Origin: Stenotrophomonas maltophilia
Lineage (GTDB): Bacteria; Pseudomonadota; Gammaproteobacteria; Xanthomonadales; Xanthomonadaceae
Assembly: GCA_002386405.1 (NCBI GenBank)
Contig: DGIP01000004.1
Coordinates: forward strand, 1 to 5,438
Direction: 5' to 3'
DNA length: 5,438 bases
This document shows positions 1-5,438 of this stretch, piece by piece (position 1 is the stretch's first letter; each line of letters starts with the position of its first letter). The position numbers and the translations under genes were made by a program. Under the pieces are notes generated by a model that saw only the letters and a list, made by a program, of their open reading frames with translations, made no database searches and was not told where the DNA came from.

Positions 1-1
1 G

Positions 2-106
2 GCGGCCATCGCGCGCCCGCCGCCGAAGCTGGATGCGGCCCAGCAGCGCCGCGCGCTGCAGTTCTGTGAGGTGGAGGCGGAGTGCGGGGCGGCGTCGGCA
101 GACTGA
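2..106 (+). CDS. C-terminal end of an unidentified protein (partial, enters from the left)
   Basis: An open frame runs from the left edge to a TGA at 104-106 and would encode 34 residues, with a basic-then-acidic tail (KLDAAQQRRALQFCEVE followed by a short Ala-rich end). By hand count 31 of its 34 codons end in G or C, the bias expected of a real gene in this genome and much stronger than in the toxin-antitoxin genes that follow. No start is visible, so the gene begins outside the window. The family is not recognisable from so short a tail. The stop lies 6 bp before the putative -35 of the next unit, and no hairpin terminator is seen between them. It could still be a chance open frame in GC-rich DNA. 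Confidence 0.5.
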   Translation, partial: AAIARPPPKLDAAQQRRALQFCEVEAECGAASAD

Positions 107-111
107 GCCGC

Positions 112-141
112 TTCAGGTTATTCCCGAACAATGGTTATACT
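112..141 (+). promoter_or_regulatory. Putative sigma70-type promoter of the toxin-antitoxin operon
   Basis: A good -10 box, TATACT (136-141, five of six consensus bases), lies 18 bp downstream of a weak -35-like TTCAGG (112-117, three of six). The surrounding stretch 117-162 is distinctly AT-rich in an otherwise GC-rich window. Transcription would start near 148-149, giving a leader of about 25 nt before the ATG at 174. Repeated half-sites cover the spacer, the start point and the ribosome binding site, so the promoter is probably repressed by the antitoxin or the toxin-antitoxin complex. Confidence 0.5.
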
Positions 142-169
142 ATTCCCAAATAATGATTAATTGGGAGGC
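119..169 (+). promoter_or_regulatory. Putative operator: two direct half-sites and one inverted half-site
   Basis: The 15-mers at 119-133 (TATTCCCGAACAATG) and 141-155 (TATTCCCAAATAATG) match at 13 of 15 positions and are offset by 22 bp, about two helical turns. The second is also the left arm of a 23-bp near-perfect palindrome at 144-166, centred on G155, with one mismatched pair. A third, inverted half-site is read on the other strand at 155-169 and matches about 10 of 15 positions. Together they span the promoter spacer, the likely transcription start and the Shine-Dalgarno site. This layout suits autoregulation by a type II antitoxin; that role is inferred, the repeats themselves are seen directly. 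Confidence 0.6.
163..168 (+). promoter_or_regulatory. Shine-Dalgarno site that fixes the antitoxin start
   Basis: GGGAGG sits 5 nt before the ATG at 174. This favours 174 over the in-frame ATG at 153, which lies inside the operator palindrome and has no purine-rich site at a suitable distance. The SD overlaps the inverted operator half-site. Confidence 0.65.
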
Positions 170-173
170 TGGC

Positions 174-641
174 ATGTTGAAGACAGTACAACTCGCCACC
201 GCGCGTGAACTTGCCGCTGCCGGCAGTGTTTTCGACACCCTGTTGGTGGGACAGGCTGGCGGATATGCCGTCATCTTCAAGCTTGGAATTGGAGAACGTG
301 CGCTGGCTACCAAGGCTGGGGCCACGCGTCTGTTTGCCGGACTTGATGCCGCCGTACGAGTGCTTCGCAGAGAGCTGGGCATCAATCGGTACCAGGTAGA
401 CGCGAGCGGCTTTTCCGAGCGCGAGGAACCGCGTCGGCGACCAGATCGGACTGCAGCGCTGAAGCAAAGCCATGAGGACGCAGCCTATGCCGAGTTTCTG
501 CGCGAAGGCGCGGCAAAGGCGCTGGCTGACACCCGGGCGCCGCTTTCAAGCGCGGACGCGAAGGCGCACATGAACGACATCAAAGCCAGGCATCTGGCCC
601 AGCTCGATGAAATGATGAGGCGGAAGGACCGGAAAAGGTGA
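174..641 (+). CDS. Antitoxin-like protein of a RelE/ParE-type toxin-antitoxin pair (two-part, 155 aa)
   Basis: This gene probably encodes the antitoxin that neutralises the downstream toxin and represses their shared promoter. The protein looks bipartite. Residues 1-80 form a compact alpha/beta-like region (including LLVGQAGGYAVIFKLG and a segment ending NRYQVDASGF) that I recall only from proteins next to ParE-like toxins. A basic linker, 83-92, follows. Residues 100-155 are helical and charged (AYAEFLREGAAKALAD, then MNDIKARHLAQLDEMM) and resemble the short stability-determinant/PaaA2-type antitoxins that wrap around ParE. At 155 aa it is about twice the length of those antitoxins, so the N-terminal part may be the DNA-binding or accessory domain. 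The start at 174 is chosen for its GGGAGG site. The stop overlaps the toxin GTG by 4 nt. In the first 60 codons 26 end in A or T, including ACA, GTA, CAA and several GGA, which is unlike the neighbouring operon. Family assignment is from memory and moderately sure. Confidence 0.65.
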   Translation: MLKTVQLATARELAAAGSVFDTLLVGQAGGYAVIFKLGIGERALATKAGATRLFAGLDAAVRVLRRELGINRYQVDASGFSEREEPRRRPDRTAALKQSHEDAAYAEFLREGAAKALADTRAPLSSADAKAHMNDIKARHLAQLDEMMRRKDRKR

Positions 642-943
642 GCGTACTGTGGACGCCTGCGGCACTGGAGGACCGCCAGCGACTTCTTGATGCAGCATTT
701 GTCCGCGCGATGGAGCACGAAGATCCTGTGATCTACCGCGCTGCATTGGAAGCGGACGCGAACATGGAGCAGGAAGCTGATGCCTTGGACGGCGTGGCAA
801 CCTGGCGACCAGGGCCTCTAAAGGGAACGCGCCTCTACGTATGCAGAAGCACCCGCCATGTTCTCGTATACACGCGCGAAGGAAACGACGTGCGGATCAT
901 CTCGTTGGCGCCCGCTGCTTCCGACTGGAAGCGTTCAACCTGA
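638..943 (+). CDS. RelE/ParE-superfamily toxin-like protein
   Basis: This 101-aa protein has the size and pattern of ParE-like toxins: an N-terminal MSVLWTPAALEDRQRLLDAA strand-helix, a helical middle (residues 27-50), and a C-terminal sheet region (TRLYVCRSTRHVLVYTREGNDVRIISL) ending in a DW pair like the conserved xxW of ParE relatives. ParE-type members act on DNA gyrase and RelE-type members cleave mRNA at the ribosome; the sequence does not show which applies. The start is GTG (638-640) within a GTGA overlap with the antitoxin stop, so translation is probably coupled; a weak AAGGA lies 9 nt upstream. Residues 27-50, rich in Glu and Asp, look longer than in compact ParE proteins. The last 9 bp (TGA at 941-943) overlap the end of the convergent membrane-protein gene. 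The toxin assignment is fairly sure, but activity is unknown. Confidence 0.7.
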   Translation: MSVLWTPAALEDRQRLLDAAFVRAMEHEDPVIYRAALEADANMEQEADALDGVATWRPGPLKGTRLYVCRSTRHVLVYTREGNDVRIISLAPAASDWKRST

Positions 944-950
944 GGCGGGC
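910..950. terminator. Hairpin at the convergent gene junction, possible bidirectional terminator
   Basis: A perfect 6-bp stem with a 4-nt loop (GCTTCC-GACT-GGAAGC, 917-932) sits 2 nt beyond the stop of the minus-strand operon and inside the last codons of the toxin gene. An outer pair GCCCGC (910-915) and GCGGGC (945-950) can extend it. No T-tract follows on either strand, so it is not a classical intrinsic terminator. It may instead protect 3' ends or cause pausing. Confidence 0.35.
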
Positions 951-2761
951 CGTCGACGCCGCTCAAGCCACCACAGCAGGCCGGCGACGGCGATGAAGGC
1001 GAGCAGCCAGGGCCAGCGGGGGCCGGGGACCTTGCCGGGCGTTCCGCTTGTGGCGGCGTTCGTTTCAGCCAGGCGGTCGGCGGTGGCCGTACGCAGCTGC
1101 TGGCGGTACAGCGGTTGCGCGCTGGCCGGGTCGAATACGTAGAACGCCTGCACGGTGTCGCCGTGTTGGAGCTGGTGCCAGCCGGGCTGCTGCGGCCAGT
1201 AGCCGGCGCACTGCTGGCTGCCACTGGCCGGGTCGACCTGCAGGGCGACCGTGTGGCCTTCTGCATCGCGGACACGCGTGCCGCGCGGCACCTCGCACAC
1301 GGTCATGCGCTCGCCCGACCATGGGGTGGCCGACTGCAGGCGAACGGCAGGCGCCCCCGGCAGCGCACGCGCCACCTTGGCCAGCACGCCCGACCACAGC
1401 TCTGCGTAGCGGTCGTCGCGGCCGGAGAGGACCAGCCGGTAGCTGTCGGTCACCGGGAGCAGGGCAATGCGGCCGCGACTGACGCTGCGCCAGCCGCCGA
1501 CAGCATTGCCCTTCGCGTCGACCAGCAACGCATCCGCACCGGTCACCCCCGCATCAAACCGCTCCAGCGCGGGCGGCGCGGCGCCGTGCGATGTGGCGTC
1601 GGCTTCGTCTGTCCACGCGGTGCTGTCGGTGGACGGCCGTTGCGGGCCACGACGTGCCTGCAGCAGCGCCGCTTCCGGATCGGCCGGCAGCTGCAGCGGT
1701 GTTGCACGGGTGCCGCCGCTCACCGGCATGCCCCAGTTGCGCAATGCCTGGCGGGTGGCATCGTTGAGCGGACCGCTGCTGCGTACCACCACGCCCAGGC
1801 CATCGCGCAGTGCCTGCTGCACCAGCGTGCGTTGCGCCGCGCCCAGGGCCGCCAAGCTGCGTTCGTCCAGCACCAGCACGTCGGTGGCGGCCAGTCGGCC
1901 CGCGCTCAGGGCCACCGGCGCATCGCCCAGCATGACGCCGCCACCGGCGCTGGCCTGGGCCTGCACGGCCAGGCCGGTATCGGTGGCCCAGCGGCGCAGG
2001 TACTTCAGTTCCGGGCCGGGTGCGCCGGCAAGGATCAGCACGCGCGGTGGGGTTGCCGCCACGGTCTGCAGCGGCACCGGGAGGCTGTCCACGGCGTGCT
2101 GCTGGGCGTCGAGCAGGCGCAGGGTGAATTCGCTGCGGCCGGCGGCGCGCGCGCTGCCGTGCAGGCGCACGTTGCCCTGCGCGTCAAGCGGCGCGCGGTC
2201 GACCACCACGCCGGCCGGGTCGAGCAGTTCGGCGCGCGCGCCGTCGACACCGCCGGCACGTGCGGCAACCTCGAACAGCGCGCCGGGTGCGGTGACCGCC
2301 GGCGGCTGAAGATCCAGCCAGCCGCGGGGCGCGGCAGGGGATTGCAGCGTTACACGCAGCGGCAATCCGGTATCGCGATCACGCGCGGACAGTCCATCGC
2401 CGACCAGCAGCAGCGCGGTGCTGCCCGGATGCTGGCGCAGCGCGGTGGCCAGGTCGGGGGCACGCATGGTGTCTGCACTGGCCATTGCTTCCGGCAGCGC
2501 GATGACGGTTGCGCCGGCGGGCACGGTGCCTGCCGATGCGGCGTTGGCGGTCAGTACGGTCAGTTGGCCCGCTTCCACGCTGCGCTGTGGGGGTACGAGG
2601 GTGAAGTAGAGCAACAGGGCGGACAGGGCCTGCAATGCGAGCAATGCAGTGCGTCTGGGGGAAGGCAGCCACGCAGGGCGTGGCTCTACGCGGAGGATGC
2701 GTACGCTGCCTGCGAGGGTGATCAGGGCCAAGGAAATCGCGATCCATGCTGCCATGCTCAT
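935..2761 (-). CDS. Membrane-anchored protein with GATase1-like periplasmic region, last gene of a BatA-like operon
   Basis: The 608-aa product has membrane segments at about residues 4-21 and 36-57, a long periplasmic part, and a last membrane segment at 583-600 followed by RRRR. Positive charges at 21-37 and 601-604 place these on the cytoplasmic side. Residues 62-125 look like an alpha/beta segment, 135-235 like an immunoglobulin-type beta domain, and 239-346 (RVLILAGAPGPELKYLRRW onward) plus 398-466 like a class I glutamine amidotransferase-like fold. No catalytic Cys-His-Glu set is evident: the only cysteines are C489 and C518, both beyond the fold, so an enzyme role is unlikely. The pattern of two N-terminal segments, GATase1-like core and C-terminal anchor recalls BatA-related aerotolerance-type envelope proteins. 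The ATG at 2761 is preferred to upstream extension because GGAGGG lies 6 nt before it and it forms an ATGA overlap with the upstream stop. Function within the cell is unknown. Confidence 0.8.
   Translation of the reverse strand: MSMAAWIAISLALITLAGSVRILRVEPRPAWLPSPRRTALLALQALSALLLYFTLVPPQRSVEAGQLTVLTANAASAGTVPAGATVIALPEAMASADTMRAPDLATALRQHPGSTALLLVGDGLSARDRDTGLPLRVTLQSPAAPRGWLDLQPPAVTAPGALFEVAARAGGVDGARAELLDPAGVVVDRAPLDAQGNVRLHGSARAAGRSEFTLRLLDAQQHAVDSLPVPLQTVAATPPRVLILAGAPGPELKYLRRWATDTGLAVQAQASAGGGVMLGDAPVALSAGRLAATDVLVLDERSLAALGAAQRTLVQQALRDGLGVVVRSSGPLNDATRQALRNWGMPVSGGTRATPLQLPADPEAALLQARRGPQRPSTDSTAWTDEADATSHGAAPPALERFDAGVTGADALLVDAKGNAVGGWRSVSRGRIALLPVTDSYRLVLSGRDDRYAELWSGVLAKVARALPGAPAVRLQSATPWSGERMTVCEVPRGTRVRDAEGHTVALQVDPASGSQQCAGYWPQQPGWHQLQHGDTVQAFYVFDPASAQPLYRQQLRTATADRLAETNAATSGTPGKVPGPRWPWLLAFIAVAGLLWWLERRRRPASG
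2667..2689 (-). repeat. SMAG/REP-like GTAG stem-loop inside a coding sequence
   Basis: Read on the minus strand, GTAG is followed by AGCCACGC, a CCT loop and GCGTGGCT: a perfect 8-bp stem with a 3-nt loop and a GTAG terminus. This closely resembles the SMAG family of REP elements that is abundant between genes in Stenotrophomonas maltophilia (match from memory). Here it lies in codons 25-32 of the 608-aa protein and encodes VEPRPAWL in the cytoplasmic loop between its first two membrane segments. Only one copy is seen in the window. Confidence 0.7.
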
Positions 2762-4914
2762 CGCGTGCCCTCCAGGGCATCCAGGTAGCGCTGCGCCATC
2801 GGGTCCGGTGCGCTGCGGCGTTCCAGCTGCGGCAACGGTCGCTGCAACGCGCGCCACAGCTGTGCGCGCAACGTGGTGCGGCAGGGGACGCAGTCTGGTG
2901 CGAGACGCAGTTCCTCGACCGCCGCAGCGAGGCTGAGCGGATCCGACAGCCGCGATTGATGGCGGCCCAGCCACTGGCTCAGCGCGTCGAGGTCCGGTGT
3001 GCTGCGGGTGTCGGCCAACTGTTGCCAGACCGCCACGATGGCCGGATCCGGTGCGTCCACGGGGGTGATGGTGGAGGCGCGGCTGCCGAGATCGGCGCGG
3101 TCGCCGGTCATGCGGCGGCTTTCGTCGATCGGCGGCAGCTCGGGTCCGACCCGGGCCAGATAGATGCGCTCGGCCTGCTGCACCTGTTTGATGAAACCCA
3201 GCGCCTTGTACGCGAACGGCAGGGCGCGCTCGGGGCGGCCCTGGCGCAGTTCGCCTTCCGACGACCACATCTGGTCCAGTGCCGCCTTCAGGATCGCGCG
3301 GGTCTGCGGATCCAGCAGCGTGGCCGCTTCGGCATGGTCGTGGGTGTGGCCGTATTCGGAGAGCACGTCGGTGGCGGCGCCGAATACCGGGGCGCTGTCA
3401 GCCTGGGGCGTGCCGTGGTCATGATCGTCATGGCCGCCCTGCGCACTGGCGGTGTCGTGTGCGTGATCCTCATCGTGTTCCGCAGCGGGCGTATCGCTGG
3501 TGGGCAGGCTGTCGCTGGTCGGCGGTGGCTTGGCACCGCCTTCGCTTTCCTCGCCCAGGAACTGCCCATAACGCAGGCGCAGGATGCGCTGGTCCACGCC
3601 GATCGCGTCGGAACGCTTCACGAATTCCTCGGCCGGCAGCTGGCGGCGCAGTTTGATCAGTGCTTCGGCGTCGATGATGATCTGGCGCTGGCTGCGGAAG
3701 TACGCCGGCAGGGTCTTCTTGACCATGCCTTCCAGGTCCGTGCCCAGCACCTGCTCTTCGCTGGGCAGGCGCAGGATCAGGCTGGTGCTTTGCGCCGTCT
3801 GCGCGGTGGGGGTGCGGTTGTCGCGCACCTGCAGCTGCGCGATCACATCGTTGCCCGGCCCCGCGCCGAGTGCGGCCAGGTCCAGCGTGCGCGTGAAGCG
3901 GCGCTGGGTGGCCGGGCCTGTGCCGGCCAGCGCGATGCGCTGCTCGCGGAAGGTGATGTTCTCCCCGCTGCCCTGGGCCAGGGTCAGGTGCAGTTCGGCG
4001 TTGGCCGCCACGCCGAAGTCGTCGCTGGCCTCGAACTGCAGGGTCCATTGGCGCTGGCCGGGCGTGGCCAGGACCAGGGTGCGGTCAGGCGCGATCACGC
4101 GCACGCTGGGCGGTCGGTCGGGCACCACATCCAGGCGGTACAGCCGCGGCGTGGTCAGCGCCGGCTCGGTCACGATGCGGTACAGCGTGGGCTTGGCCGC
4201 CTTCCACTGCGCCACCCACGCCTCGCCATCGCGGCGCAGCGCGATGCGGGTGCCGTCGTGCAGCTGCAGTGCGGCCAGCGCGGGCTGTGCGCTGAAGCGC
4301 AGCGACCAGTCCAGCGCGCTGCCCTGCACGACCTTGGCATCGAGCGCGGTCTGGGTGCGCAGGGCCTGGCCGGTGTAGGCCGGTGCCTGGATCTGCAGCC
4401 GGGAGGACTGCAGGCTGGGCGGCTGTGCAGCGCTGGCTGCAGGCGTGGCACGGTCGGGAAGGTTCGGCAGCGGCGTGCCCGGTGCAGGCCAGCCTACGGC
4501 CAGCACGGCCACCAGCATTCCGCCACACCACGCCACGGCCAGCCAGCGCTTCGGCCAGGCCGCGCGCAGCTCCGGCGGCGCGGCCTGCAGCGCGGCGGTG
4601 ATGCGCGCGTGCTGGCGTTGCTGCAGGGGATTGAGTGCGGCGGTATCGGCGAACAACAGGTCGGCGCTGTCCTGCGCGATGGCATGCGTGTCCAGCTGGC
4701 GTACCAGCCAGTGCCGGTCCAGCCGTCGCGCGCGCCAGGTGGCCGTACCCGCGACGACCAGCAGGGTGGCCAGCAGCACGATGGAGCCGAGGTTGATCCC
4801 CGCCACCCGCGCCGCGATGGCGGTGAGGGCCAGCGCCAGCGGCACCAGCAGCAATGCGGTGATCCACCACCGCCGGCGACGCGCGCGCTGCCATGCCTGG
4901 TGAACGCGGTTCAT
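2758..4914 (-). CDS. DUF4175-type inner-membrane protein with histidine-rich insert
   Basis: The 718-aa product has membrane segments at about residues 16-38, 42-60 and 124-142. Arg-rich stretches at 9-15 and 60-64 indicate a cytoplasmic N-terminus and leave residues 143-718 in the periplasm. This layout, with a long beta-rich region (170-385, including YRLDVVPDRPPSVRVIAPDR) and a helical C-terminal half, fits DUF4175 proteins, whose function is not established. Residues 480-527 hold nine histidines in an Asp-rich low-complexity stretch, and C675-V-P-C678 is a CxxC motif; both could bind metal, but this is inference. The ATG at 4914 is chosen over the in-frame upstream start because it makes an ATGA overlap with the preceding gene and begins a natural MNRVHQAW-type basic N-terminus. 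The only nearby SD is a G-rich run, so translation probably depends on coupling. It ends in an ATGA overlap with the next gene. Confidence 0.8.
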   Translation of the reverse strand: MNRVHQAWQRARRRRWWITALLLVPLALALTAIAARVAGINLGSIVLLATLLVVAGTATWRARRLDRHWLVRQLDTHAIAQDSADLLFADTAALNPLQQRQHARITAALQAAPPELRAAWPKRWLAVAWCGGMLVAVLAVGWPAPGTPLPNLPDRATPAASAAQPPSLQSSRLQIQAPAYTGQALRTQTALDAKVVQGSALDWSLRFSAQPALAALQLHDGTRIALRRDGEAWVAQWKAAKPTLYRIVTEPALTTPRLYRLDVVPDRPPSVRVIAPDRTLVLATPGQRQWTLQFEASDDFGVAANAELHLTLAQGSGENITFREQRIALAGTGPATQRRFTRTLDLAALGAGPGNDVIAQLQVRDNRTPTAQTAQSTSLILRLPSEEQVLGTDLEGMVKKTLPAYFRSQRQIIIDAEALIKLRRQLPAEEFVKRSDAIGVDQRILRLRYGQFLGEESEGGAKPPPTSDSLPTSDTPAAEHDEDHAHDTASAQGGHDDHDHGTPQADSAPVFGAATDVLSEYGHTHDHAEAATLLDPQTRAILKAALDQMWSSEGELRQGRPERALPFAYKALGFIKQVQQAERIYLARVGPELPPIDESRRMTGDRADLGSRASTITPVDAPDPAIVAVWQQLADTRSTPDLDALSQWLGRHQSRLSDPLSLAAAVEELRLAPDCVPCRTTLRAQLWRALQRPLPQLERRSAPDPMAQRYLDALEGTR
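2768..2773 (-). promoter_or_regulatory. Strong Shine-Dalgarno site for the 608-aa membrane protein
   Basis: On the minus strand GGAGGG lies 6 nt before the ATG at 2761-2759, inside the last codons of the preceding gene. With the ATGA overlap it fixes this start and rejects the longer open frame that extends upstream. Confidence 0.7.
3334..3477 (-). other. Segment coding for a His/Asp-rich low-complexity insert
   Basis: This stretch encodes residues 480-527 of the DUF4175-type protein. Histidines fall at 480, 484, 486, 495, 498, 500, 523, 525 and 527, with motifs HDEDHAHD, HDDHDHG and HTHDH. It follows a Pro/Ser/Thr-rich linker (463-477) and precedes a helical region, so it looks like a surface loop on the periplasmic side. 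Runs of alternating His and Asp are common in metal-binding tails of transporters and chaperones; here binding is only inferred. Confidence 0.75.
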
Positions 4915-5438
4915 GCGCCCGCCCCGCGTCGCGGTGCCGTGGCCATCCAGCGCTCCAGGGCGAACAGCAGCACGATCAGCACCAGCAGCCATGCCGCCAG
5001 GTCACGCGGCTGCGTCTGCGGCGGGGTGGCACCGGTCAGCGGCGCCTGCGCAGGCGCCAGTTGCGGCGGCGGCAACGGATGTAGCTGCTCCAGCAGGCGG
5101 CGCGGGAAGGACGGTTCACGCAGGGTCGGCAGTGCATCGGCTGACAGCGCGGCCGTGAAACGCAGCACCTGTCCACGACCGAGCGCATGCCGCATGACCG
5201 CCGCCTTGCCGCCGGCATCCTGCAGCACCGTCGTACCCGTACCGGTGGCGGCCTTGGTCGACACAGCCAACACGCTGCCGCCGGCCTGCACCCAGGCCTG
5301 CCAGGCGGCCGGCAGGGGTGAATCGGCGAGCCACACGCCGACCTGACCTTGTTCGGGCACGGCATCCGTGGCGAGCGCGGCCGACAGCGGCTGCCCGCTC
5401 CACGCGCGCTGCAGGGCATCGCGCACAACCAGCCGATT
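4911..5438 (-). CDS. BatA-like membrane protein, C-terminal 175 residues (5' end outside window)
   Basis: The open frame runs from the right edge to a TGA at 4913-4911. The first visible residues are NRLVVRDALQRAW; the GTG at 5426-5424 encodes an internal valine, not a credible start. Residues 32-104 alternate hydrophobic strands and helices (VGVWLADSPLPAAWQAWVQAGG, then VMRHALGRGQVLRFTAALS), which fits the last part of a GATase1-like or Rossmann-type fold. A Pro-rich linker spans 121-145, and a single membrane segment at about 147-162 is followed by a short basic tail. This matches the C-terminus of BatA-like proteins with N-terminal double membrane segments and a periplasmic core found in MoxR-DUF58-type operons. 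The N-terminal half that would confirm the family lies outside the window. The stop is in an ATGA overlap with the DUF4175-type gene, so the two are co-translated. Confidence 0.75.
   Translation of the reverse strand, partial: NRLVVRDALQRAWSGQPLSAALATDAVPEQGQVGVWLADSPLPAAWQAWVQAGGSVLAVSTKAATGTGTTVLQDAGGKAAVMRHALGRGQVLRFTAALSADALPTLREPSFPRRLLEQLHPLPPPQLAPAQAPLTGATPPQTQPRDLAAWLLVLIVLLFALERWMATAPRRGAGA

Noticed and set aside
33..173. N-terminal extension of the antitoxin to a start at 33
   Set aside because: The extension would run through the promoter and operator repeats and overlap the better-supported left-hand frame. The ATG at 174 has a proper SD.
135..473. Minus-strand open frames antisense to the antitoxin gene
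   Set aside because: No SD or recognisable domain is present, and the strand opposite carries a coherent two-gene module.
1115..2788. 557-codon plus-strand open frame antisense to the 608-aa membrane protein gene
   Set aside because: It has a low-complexity composition, no recognisable domain and no convincing ribosome binding site; it is best explained as a shadow of the minus-strand gene.
2762..3268. N-terminal extension of the 608-aa protein to an upstream start at 3268
   Set aside because: The extra 169 residues are an Arg/Pro/Gly-rich shadow of the DUF4175 gene, whereas the ATG at 2761 has a strong SD and an ATGA overlap.
5080..5096. GTAG followed by a short CTGCT/AGCAG stem, considered as a second REP-like element
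   Set aside because: The stem is only 5 bp, its sequence differs from the 2667-2689 element, and it is explained by codons for a Leu-Leu-Glu-Gln-Leu stretch in the BatA-like gene.
2746..5346. Very long plus-strand open frame (866 codons) antisense to the BatA/DUF4175 genes
   Set aside because: Its translation is rich in Gln, Arg, Ala and Gly without membrane or domain patterns, and it lies opposite genes with clear membrane segments and ATGA junctions. Long antisense frames are expected opposite genes with strong G/C third-position bias.

Overview
The window is high-GC bacterial DNA and most likely comes from Stenotrophomonas or a close relative in the Xanthomonadaceae. Two things suggest this: the very GC-rich third codon positions of the main genes, and one short stem-loop ending in GTAG (2667-2689) that matches, from memory, the SMAG/REP repeats typical of Stenotrophomonas. 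No rRNA, tRNA, CRISPR array or insertion sequence is visible.

Region 1 (2-106, + strand) holds what appears to be the last 34 codons of a gene that enters from the left. Region 2 (about 112-943, + strand) is a compact toxin-antitoxin module. It has an AT-rich promoter packed with repeated half-sites, a 155-aa antitoxin-like protein, and a 101-aa RelE/ParE-like toxin whose GTG start overlaps the antitoxin stop (GTGA). Codon use here is clearly less GC-biased than in the neighbours, which fits horizontal acquisition.

Region 3 (935-5438, - strand) is the 3' part of an operon of envelope proteins read right to left. It runs from the C-terminal 175 residues of a BatA-like membrane protein, through a 718-aa DUF4175-type protein with three membrane segments, to a 608-aa protein with two N-terminal membrane segments, a Rossmann/GATase1-like periplasmic region and a C-terminal membrane anchor. 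Both junctions are ATGA overlaps, so the three genes are probably translationally coupled and their products probably work together in the inner membrane. In related genomes such genes usually follow a MoxR ATPase and a DUF58 protein, which would lie beyond the right edge. The exact biochemical role of these operons is not established.

The toxin gene and the operon converge tail to tail and their coding regions overlap by 9 bp, with a hairpin just beside the junction. The most notable observations are the three-half-site operator over the toxin-antitoxin promoter, the REP-like stem-loop sitting inside a coding sequence in frame, and a histidine-rich insert plus a CxxC motif in the DUF4175-type protein.
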